Shown here one piece after another: positions 6,195 to 12,595 of a stretch of DNA of 13,502 bases (within the stretch, counting starts at the first letter, position 1; each line of letters begins with the position of its first letter). A program made the position numbers and the translations under genes. This DNA comes from Methanomassiliicoccales archaeon (GTDB lineage: Archaea; Thermoplasmatota; Thermoplasmata; SG8-5): contig DAOVXH010000027.1 in NCBI GenBank assembly GCA_030636255.1, positions 1-13,502 of the forward strand. Direction: 5' to 3'. The notes below the pieces were generated by a model. The model ran no database searches. It was not told the DNA's origin and saw only the letters and a list, made by a program, of their open reading frames with translations.

Positions 6195-6205
6195 TGTTTA
6201 TAAGG
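6195..6205. promoter_or_regulatory. Symmetric TATA element serving two divergent genes
   Basis: The core TTATAA (6198-6203) is palindromic, within GTTTATAAGG. Its centre is about 26 bases from the ATG of the AK6 kinase on one side and about 26 from the glycosyltransferase ATG on the other. Both transcripts would start at or next to their start codons. Confidence 0.65.
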
Positions 6206-6225
6206 TCTTTGATAATTGGCGAAGC

Positions 6226-7365
6226 ATGGTTCATGTTCTAATGCTGCTTTCAAATCCATTCAGGCCAGACCCCAGGGTACACAAGGAGGCCAGGAGTTTA
6301 ATCAAGGCAGGATACAAGGTAACAATTCTATGCTGGGACAGGGAGCAGAAGCATCCAAAATCAGAAACAATTGATGGTATTAACATAAAACGCATTGGCC
6401 CAAAATCCAGCTTTGACAATGCCAAGATATTTTTAAAAACAATCCGCAAGTTCTGGAAGGAAGCCAGGCAGGAAATGTTAACCATGAAATTCGATATAAT
6501 TCATGCCCATGACCTGGATACATTGGCTCCGGCAATCAAGGAAGCCAAAAAAAGAAAAATACCCATTATTTATGACAGTCATGAAATATACCATGAGATG
6601 GCCGGGGAAAGACTATCTGGCTTCATGGTTAGTTTACTTCGTTCATATGAGAAAAGAATGGTGAAAAAACCAGATGCCCTGATAACTGTCAATGAGAAGC
6701 TGGAAGATGTCTTCAAGAACTTCGGGGCCAGGAACACACATGTGATAATGAACTGCCGCCAAGATGAGCCAGTCAATATGTTGGATGTTGATGTTCTGGA
6801 AAAAAAGCTGAGTTTGAAGGACAGGAAAACAGCCATTTATATCGGCGTGTTGGAGCCAAACAGACAGCTTCTGGAGCTGGCTAAAACACATATAGCCAGT
6901 CATAATAATTTTGTCCTAATCTACGGTGGTTATGGTTCTCTGGAGGCGGAAATAAAAAAACTGGCTGATTCCAGTAAAGGTAGATTGCTGTTCCTTGGCA
7001 GGGTGCCTCCCAAGGAAGTGCCAGCATACAATGAATTAGCTCATGTGCTTTTTGCAACATATGACCCGGCACTGAAGAATAATCGGCTGGGTGCACCTAA
7101 CAAGCTTTTCGAGTCCATGGGCGCCGGTCGGCCTATTGTTGTGTCCAAAGGAACCTATGCTGGCCAGGTAGTTGAAAGAACCAATTCTGGCCTTACGGCA
7201 GACTATGATGGCAAAACCGCGCTTCAGGTGATTTCAAAATTGCTGGATGATGCTGAATTATATTCCAAATGCGCAAAGGCAGGAAGAATGGCCTTTGAGA
7301 ATCAATATAACTGGCTAGCCCAGGAAAAAAAATTACTGGCCATCTATTCTAATTTGTTGAGATAA
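6226..7365 (+). CDS. Glycosyltransferase family 4 protein
   Basis: This 379-residue GT-B fold enzyme is full length. The N-terminal Rossmann domain begins with M-L-L-S-N-P-F-R-P-D-P-R-V-H-K-E-A (6-22), the acceptor-side signature of GT4 enzymes, and has D-I-I-H-A-H-D (90-96) and Y-D-S-H-E (116-120). The C-terminal domain begins near Y-I-G-V-L-E-P-N-R (205-213). It has G-Y-G-S-L-E (235-240) and the nucleotide-sugar site A-P-N-K-L-F-E-S-M-G-A-G-R-P (290-303), in which E296 matches the conserved ribose-binding glutamate. The donor and acceptor sugars are not predictable; its place beside a lipid head-group synthase suggests glycolipid or surface glycan assembly. The ATG lies 26 bases after the TATA centre with no ribosome binding site, so the mRNA is probably leaderless. 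Confidence 0.92.
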   Translation: MVHVLMLLSNPFRPDPRVHKEARSLIKAGYKVTILCWDREQKHPKSETIDGINIKRIGPKSSFDNAKIFLKTIRKFWKEARQEMLTMKFDIIHAHDLDTLAPAIKEAKKRKIPIIYDSHEIYHEMAGERLSGFMVSLLRSYEKRMVKKPDALITVNEKLEDVFKNFGARNTHVIMNCRQDEPVNMLDVDVLEKKLSLKDRKTAIYIGVLEPNRQLLELAKTHIASHNNFVLIYGGYGSLEAEIKKLADSSKGRLLFLGRVPPKEVPAYNELAHVLFATYDPALKNNRLGAPNKLFESMGAGRPIVVSKGTYAGQVVERTNSGLTADYDGKTALQVISKLLDDAELYSKCAKAGRMAFENQYNWLAQEKKLLAIYSNLLR

Positions 7366-7369
7366 TTAG

Positions 7370-7378
7370 TATTATTTA
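7370..7378 (+). promoter_or_regulatory. TATA promoter of rnp4
   Basis: TATTATTTA is centred 27 bases before the rnp4 ATG. The 20 bases between contain no ribosome binding site, pointing to a leaderless mRNA for rnp4-yhbY-aldehyde dehydrogenase. Confidence 0.55.
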
Positions 7379-7400
7379 CCCTGAGCAATATCCCCAATCA

Positions 7401-7733
7401 ATGAGTCGCAAGAAAGCCAGGAGATTTGGAAAAAAGAAGGCCAATCGCCAACGTATTGCAAAGGAGAGAATAGCAATCTTGCTGGCCCATGCAGAGACAC
7501 AGGCCCTTGCTGGAGATCTGGAGCTTGCTGACAGATATGCTTTCTTGGCCAGGAAAATAGGCATGCGATATCAGTCCAAGATGCCCCGTGGATTCAATAT
7601 AAAATTCTGCAAAAAATGTATGAGCTATCTTGTGCCATCCAGAAATTCCAGGATACGTATGACAGGTGGCAGGCTCACAAGGCAATGTCTTAAATGCGGT
7701 TCGTATTACCGCATCCCGTTAGGTGGTAAGTAA
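7401..7733 (+). CDS. rnp4: Ribonuclease P protein component 4 (Rpp21)
   Basis: This 110-residue protein is typical in length for archaeal Rpp21. The basic helical N-terminal half (M-S-R-K-K-A-R-R-F-G, then helices to about residue 58) pairs with Rpp29 in the holoenzyme. The C-terminal zinc ribbon has C70-x2-C73 (FCKKCMSYLVPS) and C96-x2-C99 (RQCLKCGSYYRIP), both complete. The protein helps the RNase P RNA fold and trim 5' leaders from pre-tRNA. The stop is 1 base ahead of the yhbY ATG, with the yhbY ribosome binding site inside the last codons, so the two are translationally coupled. Pairing of Rpp21 with a CRM-domain protein is a sensible RNA-processing context. Confidence 0.95.
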   Translation: MSRKKARRFGKKKANRQRIAKERIAILLAHAETQALAGDLELADRYAFLARKIGMRYQSKMPRGFNIKFCKKCMSYLVPSRNSRIRMTGGRLTRQCLKCGSYYRIPLGGK

Positions 7734-7734
7734 A

Positions 7735-7989
7735 ATGGACAAGACCCTGAAAGAAAAGAAAAAGGTAGCAGTCAACCTGGACGCAACAATCAGGATGGGC
7801 AAGTCTGGTGTGACCCAGGCCCTTATAGACGAGATCAAGGCCCAGATAAAGAAAAAGGACGCAGTCAAGGTAAAGCTATTAGGCACCAGAAGAGAGGAAA
7901 CAAAGGCCATAGCCAGCGAGCTTGCAGAGCGCTGCAATGCAGAACTAATTGATGTTCGGGGAAACACCGTTGTCCTGTGGAAAAAATAA
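7735..7989 (+). CDS. YhbY/CRM-domain RNA-binding protein
   Basis: This 84-residue single CRM (chloroplast RNA splicing and ribosome maturation) domain has the loop M-G-K-S-G-V-T (21-27), where G22-K-S-G25 is the family GxxG RNA-contact motif. It is followed by K-V-K-L-L-G-T-R-R-E-E-T-K-A-I-A and the closing strand G-N-T-V-V-L-W. Bacterial YhbY associates with the pre-50S ribosomal subunit; archaeal members are small stand-alone homologues. I chose the ATG at 7735 over an in-frame GTG four codons earlier because AGGTGGT (7721-7727) is spaced 7 bases from the ATG and would be destroyed as a ribosome binding site by the GTG start. Confidence 0.93.
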   Translation: MDKTLKEKKKVAVNLDATIRMGKSGVTQALIDEIKAQIKKKDAVKVKLLGTRREETKAIASELAERCNAELIDVRGNTVVLWKK

Positions 7990-8011
7990 TTTTCAAGGAA
8001 AATCTGATACC

Positions 8012-9373
8012 ATGCCAGAGATACTAATAATAAATCCTGCAACACTGGAATTAATTTCAACAATTCCAGTACCAGAAAGTTCTGAAATTGATATTATGAT
8101 TTCAGAATCTGCCAAGGCCTTCAAAGTCTGGAAAAACACCCCTCTGTCCCAGCGCCAGATAATTCTTATAAAAATAGCAGATTCCATTGATTCCAAGAAA
8201 GATAAATTAGCAAGGCTTTTAACAATGGAGCAGGGCAAGCCACTCCATGAATCTATTAGGGAAATTGGGGCAATAGCCAGTGTGTTCCGCCTGTATGCAA
8301 ATATGCCCATTGAGCAGGAAACAATCAGGGACGATGATAATGCCCTTATAACAGTCAGCCAGGAACCTTATGGTGTTTGCGGTTTGATACTGCCATGGAA
8401 CTATCCTGTGGGGCTATTGGGCTGGAAGCTGGCACCGTGCTTATTGGCAGGAAATTCTGCCATTGTGAAGCCGTCCCAGTATGCTCCATTGGCAGTTATG
8501 AAATGCCTTGAAATCATGAGTCAACATTTGCCAGGAAACCTTGTCCAGGCACTTCCTGGCGGTGATATTGAAGGCCAATACCTGGTATCTCATCCTGGCA
8601 TAGCTAGAATTTCATTCACTGGCTCCCAGGCAGCAGGCAAAAATATCCTGAATAATGCTGGAAAAAACTTCCAGAAAATAACACTGGAGATGGGTGGCAA
8701 TGACCCTGCCATAATACTGCCAGACTGTGACATTGAAAAACGGTTCGGAAGCATATTCTGGGGCTGCTTCTTCAATGCTGGCCAGATATGTGTTGCCATC
8801 AAACGAATTTATGTTCATGAGGACCTTGCACCTGAGCTAATCAGGCGATTCAGGGAGATGGCCCAATCTCTAAAAATCGGAAACGGTCTTGAGCCAGGCA
8901 TTCAAATGGGACCAATAAACAATGAACGCCAACTTCAGAAGGTTGAGAAGCTGGTGGAGGATGCCAGAACTAGGGGTGCAACAATTGTATGTGGCGGCGA
9001 TATAATTTCAGGCACTGGCTACTTTTTCCAACCCACAGTTATTACAGACCTGGACGACTCTTTTGCACTGGTGAAACAGGAACAATTTGGCCCTGTGATT
9101 CCCATCTTAACTTACTCGGATATTGATGATGCCATTTCCCGAGCCAGTGGAACAGGCTACGGCCTAGGTGGCTCAATATGGACTGAAAATATCGAAATAG
9201 GAATGAAACTTGCAGAAAGATTGGAATGCGGTACAGCCTGGGTCAATTCTCATATGCTGGTTGAGCATTCTGCACCCTTCGGCGGCTGGAAGCAGAGTGG
9301 AATAGGCAGGGAGCTTGGCAGAGCTGGCCTTGAGGAGTTTCTACAGTCCCGAACCGTTTATCTAAAAAGATAA
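8012..9373 (+). CDS. Aldehyde dehydrogenase family protein
   Basis: This 453-residue NAD(P)-dependent aldehyde dehydrogenase is complete. The catalytic set is present: N130 (L-P-W-N-Y-P), K153 (I-V-K-P), general base E226 (L-E-M-G-G-N-D) and nucleophile C260 (N-A-G-Q-I-C). It is followed by the C-terminal E-Q-F-G-P-V and F-G-G-W-K-Q-S-G-I-G-R-E segments. The residue three past K153 is Gln156 rather than the Glu common in NAD-specific enzymes, which may relax cofactor choice towards NADP; this is inference. Its succinate-semialdehyde, lactaldehyde or other substrate cannot be assigned. The ATG has AAGGA 11-12 bases upstream; a longer in-frame start would run into the yhbY end and is not needed for the fold. 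It lies 22 bases behind yhbY and ends 1 base from the convergent Lrp-like gene. Confidence 0.94.
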   Translation: MPEILIINPATLELISTIPVPESSEIDIMISESAKAFKVWKNTPLSQRQIILIKIADSIDSKKDKLARLLTMEQGKPLHESIREIGAIASVFRLYANMPIEQETIRDDDNALITVSQEPYGVCGLILPWNYPVGLLGWKLAPCLLAGNSAIVKPSQYAPLAVMKCLEIMSQHLPGNLVQALPGGDIEGQYLVSHPGIARISFTGSQAAGKNILNNAGKNFQKITLEMGGNDPAIILPDCDIEKRFGSIFWGCFFNAGQICVAIKRIYVHEDLAPELIRRFREMAQSLKIGNGLEPGIQMGPINNERQLQKVEKLVEDARTRGATIVCGGDIISGTGYFFQPTVITDLDDSFALVKQEQFGPVIPILTYSDIDDAISRASGTGYGLGGSIWTENIEIGMKLAERLECGTAWVNSHMLVEHSAPFGGWKQSGIGRELGRAGLEEFLQSRTVYLKR

Positions 9374-9374
9374 C

Positions 9375-9938
9375 CTAATAAAGCCAGCCCTGATAATTTC
9401 CAGTGTTCGGGCAGCCCATGCATCTCTTCTCATGAAAGGTCTTGCACTCCTCACAGTCCTTTGACAGGCCGCAAGGTGATTCATCTCTAATGTCTGGACT
9501 CAGAATAGTTGGAATAACCACATCTTTTTCAGAATTAATTATTATATTAAATTGAACACCAGTTACTGAGGGGTTTGCCCTGATATGTGAGTTAACTATT
9601 GTCTCCAGGGTGGAAATATTTTCACCAACAAACATGAGACAGAGATTGTGATTTCCAGAGATTGTGAAGCCATTGGCAAAATAGGGACAGTTTTTGAACA
9701 AGTCAAGAATTTCCCTGGCATTGTTTGTTGAAATATCAACCTTGGCCATGGAAAGCCCCATCTTCAAAGGGTTCACACCAGTTTGTGTCTCAATAGCCCC
9801 TCCCTCTTTCAGCTTTCTCACTCTTGCAGCTACAGATGGCTGACTAAGTTCGATGGCATCTCCTATTTCTTCCTGGGAGACATCTGGATTCTTTGCATAC
9901 ATGGAAATGATTGCCCTGTCTTTGTCATCAAGTTTCAT
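9375..9938 (-). CDS. Lrp/AsnC-like regulator with cysteine-rich C-terminal tail
   Basis: This 187-residue protein has an AsnC-type helix-turn-helix (residues about 3-50: L-D-D-K-D-R-A-I-I ... S-Q-E-E-I-G ... S-Q-P-S-V-A-A-R-V-R-K-L). It is followed by an alpha/beta effector-like region to about 145. A tail that ordinary Lrp proteins lack carries C156-x5-C162-x2-C165-x7-C173-x2-C176 and then N-T-G-N-Y-Q-G. Five clustered cysteines suggest a zinc or iron-sulphur site, and possibly redox sensing. C84 and C100 lie in the middle domain. A TATA element about 26 bases before the ATG and the lack of a clear ribosome binding site suggest a short leader. It is convergent with the aldehyde dehydrogenase (1-base gap) and divergent from the glycyl-radical-like gene. 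Targets are unknown. Confidence 0.88.
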   Translation of the reverse strand: MKLDDKDRAIISMYAKNPDVSQEEIGDAIELSQPSVAARVRKLKEGGAIETQTGVNPLKMGLSMAKVDISTNNAREILDLFKNCPYFANGFTISGNHNLCLMFVGENISTLETIVNSHIRANPSVTGVQFNIIINSEKDVVIPTILSPDIRDESPCGLSKDCEECKTFHEKRCMGCPNTGNYQGWLY

Positions 9939-9958
9939 AGTTTCACACTCTTGTTTTC

Positions 9959-9966
9959 TATATATA
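9959..9966 (-). promoter_or_regulatory. TATA promoter of the Lrp-like gene, with adjacent 7-bp inverted repeat
   Basis: The TATATATA stretch is centred about 26 bases from the Lrp-like ATG. Directly upstream lies ATAAATA (9967-9973) with TATTTAT (9983-9989), a 7-base inverted repeat that could be a self-regulatory site; in such AT-rich DNA it could also be chance. Confidence 0.5.
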
Positions 9967-10027
9967 ATAAATATACATCAATTATTTATAGTCTCCCCCT
10001 TACATTTTTCTATTTAAAATAGGGCGA

Positions 10028-10038
10028 TTATTTAAATG
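10028..10038 (+). promoter_or_regulatory. TATA promoter of the glycyl-radical-like gene
   Basis: TTATTTAAATG lies about 50 bases before the start codon at 10083, giving a leader near 25 bases. The ribosome binding site AGGAAGG (10069-10075) lies inside that leader. A second similar element, TATTTAAAA, sits at 10011-10019. Confidence 0.5.
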
Positions 10039-10082
10039 TAATAGGTGACATATGCAGTTGCTCAAGGCAGGAAGGGATGTAA

Positions 10083-10382
10083 ATGGAAAAACAAGATTTT
10101 ATTGAGTTTTTAAGCTCAGAAACAGACCATTTTGATATGGCAGATGCTCCAATGGACGGGAAGGATGGCCTCTATGTGAAGAACAAGACATACGACACAG
10201 AGACACATTTCACAAATGATGTAATATCTCAGATGGAGTTGAAAGACCTGGTTGTTGCTACCCATCAAGGCAGGAACATAGAGCATATGACACGGGTTAC
10301 TGGCTATTTCAGCAAGGTCCAGGGATGGAACAAAGGAAAAGTGGGCGAGTTAAAGGACCGCAGCAGGGTGGGAGATTTATAG
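10083..10382 (+). CDS. Stand-alone NrdD-type glycyl-radical domain protein
   Basis: This 99-residue protein has no cysteine. Residues 71-86, R-V-T-G-Y-F-S-K-V-Q-G-W-N-K-G-K, and the following E-L-K-D-R match the C-terminal glycyl-radical loop of class III (anaerobic) ribonucleoside-triphosphate reductase, in which the Gly of R-V-x-G-Y carries the radical; here it is G74. The rest of NrdD is absent: no ten-stranded barrel, no active-site cysteines, and no Cys4 zinc module ahead of the loop. Residues 1-65 are acidic and not recognised. This layout resembles GrcA/YfiD, the small spare-part protein that replaces the oxygen-cleaved glycyl segment of pyruvate formate-lyase. A repair module for NrdD is my inference. 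An ATG TAA pair (10077-10082) abuts the start. The next gene follows after 13 bases. Confidence 0.8.
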   Translation: MEKQDFIEFLSSETDHFDMADAPMDGKDGLYVKNKTYDTETHFTNDVISQMELKDLVVATHQGRNIEHMTRVTGYFSKVQGWNKGKVGELKDRSRVGDL

Positions 10383-10395
10383 AAAGGTTAAACCA

Positions 10396-10665
10396 ATGGG
10401 TGGCAAAGAAATCAAGAAACAATATTATAGATTAAATGAATCAGAAATAAAAGCCATAATGGACCAGGTCGAATGCATTGATGGCTTTCCATGCTTTGAA
10501 TCTAGGTTCAAAATTCTTTGTCATGCTGAACCTTATGGTGACAGTAAACTTTTAGAATGTAAGGAAGACAATCCATTAGGCTGCCCCAGGGCCTATTCAT
10601 ATGGTGAAATATTTTTGTGTAAATGCAATGTTAGAAATTACATTGCCAGTAATCTGAAAAAATGA
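10396..10665 (+). CDS. Small cysteine-rich protein, function unknown
   Basis: I do not recognise this 89-residue protein. It has seven cysteines: C27, C33, C42, C55, C63, C75 and C77. The N-terminal 25 residues are charged and probably helical. The second half runs L-E-C-K ... L-G-C-P-R-A-Y-S-Y-G-E-I-F-L-C-K-C-N-V-R-N-Y-I-A. The number and spacing of cysteines suggest binding of zinc or an iron-sulphur cluster, or a thiol redox switch. It starts 13 bases after the glycyl-radical-like gene with AAGGT ahead of the ATG, so the two are probably co-transcribed, and it precedes the hemerythrin response regulator, which has its own promoter candidate. It is a real gene by length, ribosome binding site and context. 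Confidence 0.75.
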   Translation: MGGKEIKKQYYRLNESEIKAIMDQVECIDGFPCFESRFKILCHAEPYGDSKLLECKEDNPLGCPRAYSYGEIFLCKCNVRNYIASNLKK

Positions 10666-10698
10666 AACAATATCAAAAACGTCAAAATAGGGAAGGAC

Positions 10699-10707
10699 TT
10701 AATATAA
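10699..10707 (+). promoter_or_regulatory. TATA promoter of the response regulator-hemerythrin gene
   Basis: TTAATATAA is centred 50 bases before the ATG. A transcript starting near 10728 would include the strong ribosome binding site GGGAGGT (10741-10747) at good spacing. Confidence 0.5.
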
Positions 10708-10752
10708 TAGCCCTAACCTATTAAAATTTTGAGAACAAATGGGAGGTAAAAA

Positions 10753-11760
10753 ATGAAAATACTAGTAGCAGATGACTACAAAAAATCCAGGGACCAGCTG
10801 GAAAAAATGCTTGCGAAAAAGGGATATGAGGTTCTCATTGCAAAGGATGGTGTGGAAGCTCTGACTATTTATCAGGAGAATGATATCAAGGTGGCATTCA
10901 TAGATTGGTCAATGCCAAAACTTAATGGTGTGGATTTATGCCACAGAATCAGAGATTTTAATCTCAAAACCAGTCATATTTCATATCTGATACTTACCTC
11001 TGGAAAGACAAAGAAGCGCAATATGGTTGAAGGCCTGGATGCAGGGGTTGATGATTTTATCCTGAAACCCTACTCAGAAGACATAGTCTTGTCCAGAGTC
11101 AATGTAGCAAAACGGGTGCTTGAAACCAAGGTAAACAAGATACCCTGCGTTCATGATTTGAAGGATAAGGAGATTGAGCCCGTTGCAGTGCTCAATGAAG
11201 AACATGTGCTTATCCACAAGATAACTGGTGTTCTTGAAATGGTATCAAATATGCTGGGAGAGGGAATGCCCCTGCCCAAGAAATTGCTAAAATGGACAAC
11301 TTCATCAGTATTCATGCTGACCTGGGATCTTCACGAAAGCAAGGAATATGTTTACATAGACGTATTTGTGGAAAGGGCAAAGAACATTCACGGAAAAACT
11401 ACACAACTGTATTCTCGTTCCTCGCTGACACAGATAATGAGAGAGCACGAAATAATTAAGGAACTTCTTCTAGACATGCAGGAAGCTACAAGAAAGTATG
11501 ATATTGATAATCGTAAATCTGTCATCAAGTTAAGAAACATCATTGCCAGATTCCTTCCATTGATACGATTTCATGCTGCCAGGGAGGAGGATGTATTTCT
11601 TCCGTTCACCCAGCGATATCTTACAGAGGATGATATTTCCCTGCTAATGGAGGAGTTTCAGAAGGTGGAGGATTCCATTGGCACCGAGAAGATTCAGTCC
11701 AGATTGGACACAATAGAACAGTTGGAGAAGATACTCAAAATAAAGGAAAAGAAGGTATGA
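10753..11760 (+). CDS. Response regulator receiver fused to hemerythrin-like (HHE) domain
   Basis: The protein has 335 residues. Residues 1-120 are a CheY-type receiver with acidic pocket D7-D8, phospho-acceptor D51 (F-I-D-W-S-M-P), T82-S83 and K105 (L-K-P-Y). From about residue 145 a four-helix di-iron domain follows. Its ligand pattern matches YtfE/RIC-type HHE domains: H151 (N-E-E-H), H194-x3-E198 (D-L-H-E-S-K-E), H232 (R-E-H-E) and H274-x3-E278 (F-H-A-A-R-E-E-D-V-F-L-P). All six ligands are in place. HHE domains bind O2, NO or iron, or repair iron centres. A receiver joined to this output suggests that phosphorylation and di-iron chemistry are coupled. No histidine kinase or DNA-binding domain is in the window. 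It lies behind the two small redox genes with its own TATA and a strong GGGAGGT site. Confidence 0.92.
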   Translation: MKILVADDYKKSRDQLEKMLAKKGYEVLIAKDGVEALTIYQENDIKVAFIDWSMPKLNGVDLCHRIRDFNLKTSHISYLILTSGKTKKRNMVEGLDAGVDDFILKPYSEDIVLSRVNVAKRVLETKVNKIPCVHDLKDKEIEPVAVLNEEHVLIHKITGVLEMVSNMLGEGMPLPKKLLKWTTSSVFMLTWDLHESKEYVYIDVFVERAKNIHGKTTQLYSRSSLTQIMREHEIIKELLLDMQEATRKYDIDNRKSVIKLRNIIARFLPLIRFHAAREEDVFLPFTQRYLTEDDISLLMEEFQKVEDSIGTEKIQSRLDTIEQLEKILKIKEKKV

Positions 11761-11773
11761 GCCTCTTTTAGCT

Positions 11774-12508
11774 CTAATGAATTCCGTTGCATGGCAATAT
11801 TTCGCAAACTGGAATTAGTCCATGAAATAGAATAGCACCATTCTCATAGCTTAGCTTCACTGGATGAATTTCAACACCAGTCTTTCTGGCTTTCCAGAAC
11901 ACATCTGCAAATTTCGGGTCAGTTATTTCATTGGGCTTGAAGCATTTTGCTCCTGGCCTGAGCACGAGAATCATCATTGCAGCTTTTTTGCCTTCAGAAA
12001 CAATGTCCATGAGAGTCTGCACATGCCTTGCCCCTCGCTCCGTAGGCGCATCAGGAAATAGTGCAATATTATCAATCTCAAGGGTGCATCCTTTGATTTC
12101 CAGGGCAATCTGACTGCCATCTTTCTCCAGCATGAAATCAAGGCGGCTATGTCCTACTGTAACTTCAGCTTTCAGCCCATCCAGCTTTCCGAAAGGTGAG
12201 ATTTTTGAATTCCCAAGAATAGCTTCAGATATTGCCCGGTGATAGCCCGAATTAATCAGCACCCAGTCATTGTCCCAGGCTGCAATAATTTCCCATTGGG
12301 TTTTGCGATTTTCACCTGTTCTGTGACGTACAAGAACTTTGTTTCCCGGGAACAAAAGCTCCTTCAGCCGGCCAGGATCTCTAACATGGACTTTTTGCTC
12401 CTTTAGAATAATACCATCCTGTTCAATATCTACAATAGCCAGGAACCTGTTTGGCCTTTCCTTGAGTATGCCTTCACAATCCCATGGAATCTTTAGCAAT
12501 TCTACCAT
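11774..12508 (-). CDS. sfsA: SfsA family DNA-binding/nuclease-fold protein
   Basis: This 244-residue protein has the usual length for the family. It has an N-terminal OB-like part (to about residue 85, with H-V-R-D-P-G-R-L-K-E-L-L-F-P-G at 41-55) and a PD-(D/E)xK nuclease-like part. The second part shows S-R-L-D-F (121-125, D124), E137-I-K139 and F-P-D-A-P-T-E-R-G-A-R-H (151-162), all family signatures. E. coli SfsA was found through sugar fermentation effects and binds DNA; its true reaction is unclear. It is convergent with the hemerythrin regulator (13-base gap) and divergent from the Fur-like gene. The ATG is about 27 bases from a shared TTTAAA element with no ribosome binding site, so a leaderless mRNA is likely. 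The PerR-box-like repeat upstream could also influence it. Confidence 0.94.
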   Translation of the reverse strand: MVELLKIPWDCEGILKERPNRFLAIVDIEQDGIILKEQKVHVRDPGRLKELLFPGNKVLVRHRTGENRKTQWEIIAAWDNDWVLINSGYHRAISEAILGNSKISPFGKLDGLKAEVTVGHSRLDFMLEKDGSQIALEIKGCTLEIDNIALFPDAPTERGARHVQTLMDIVSEGKKAAMMILVLRPGAKCFKPNEITDPKFADVFWKARKTGVEIHPVKLSYENGAILFHGLIPVCEILPCNGIH

Positions 12509-12530
12509 TATCTGAAGTTAATCGGGTAAT

Positions 12531-12540
12531 CTTTTAAATA
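12531..12540. promoter_or_regulatory. Symmetric TATA element between sfsA and the Fur-like gene
   Basis: CTTTTAAATA has the palindromic core TTTAAA (12533-12538). It is 27 bases from the sfsA ATG (leaderless) and, in the other direction, places the Fur-like transcript start near 12561, next to the PerR-box-like repeat. Confidence 0.55.
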
Positions 12541-12563
12541 CTTTGTTTGTTTCAACTGTTATG

Positions 12564-12578
12564 TTGTAACGATTACAA
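12564..12578 (+). promoter_or_regulatory. PerR-box-like inverted repeat, probable Fur/PerR operator
   Basis: TTGTAAC-G-ATTACAA is a 7-1-7 imperfect palindrome. It matches the Bacillus PerR box (TTATAAT-N-ATTATAA) at 12 of the 15 positions, counting the free centre. It lies at or just after the predicted transcription start and before the ribosome binding site AGGGAGGT (12582-12589), a position where a bound repressor would block initiation. Self-regulation is inferred. Confidence 0.6.
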
Positions 12579-12595
12579 TCTAGGGAGGTAGGAAG

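Noticed and set aside
7949..8011. Longer start for the aldehyde dehydrogenase, 21 codons upstream
   Set aside because: It would overlap the yhbY gene and adds residues outside the conserved fold; the ATG at 8012 has a ribosome binding site in the gap.
7719..8063. 114-codon minus-strand frame opposite the YhbY gene
   Set aside because: It is antisense to a clear CRM-domain gene, runs into the aldehyde dehydrogenase start, and its Ser/Phe-rich translation matches no family I recognise.
10688..10715. TAGGG ... CCCTA inverted repeat around the response-regulator TATA box
   Set aside because: Arms of only 5 bases in AT-rich DNA are expected by chance; no second support.
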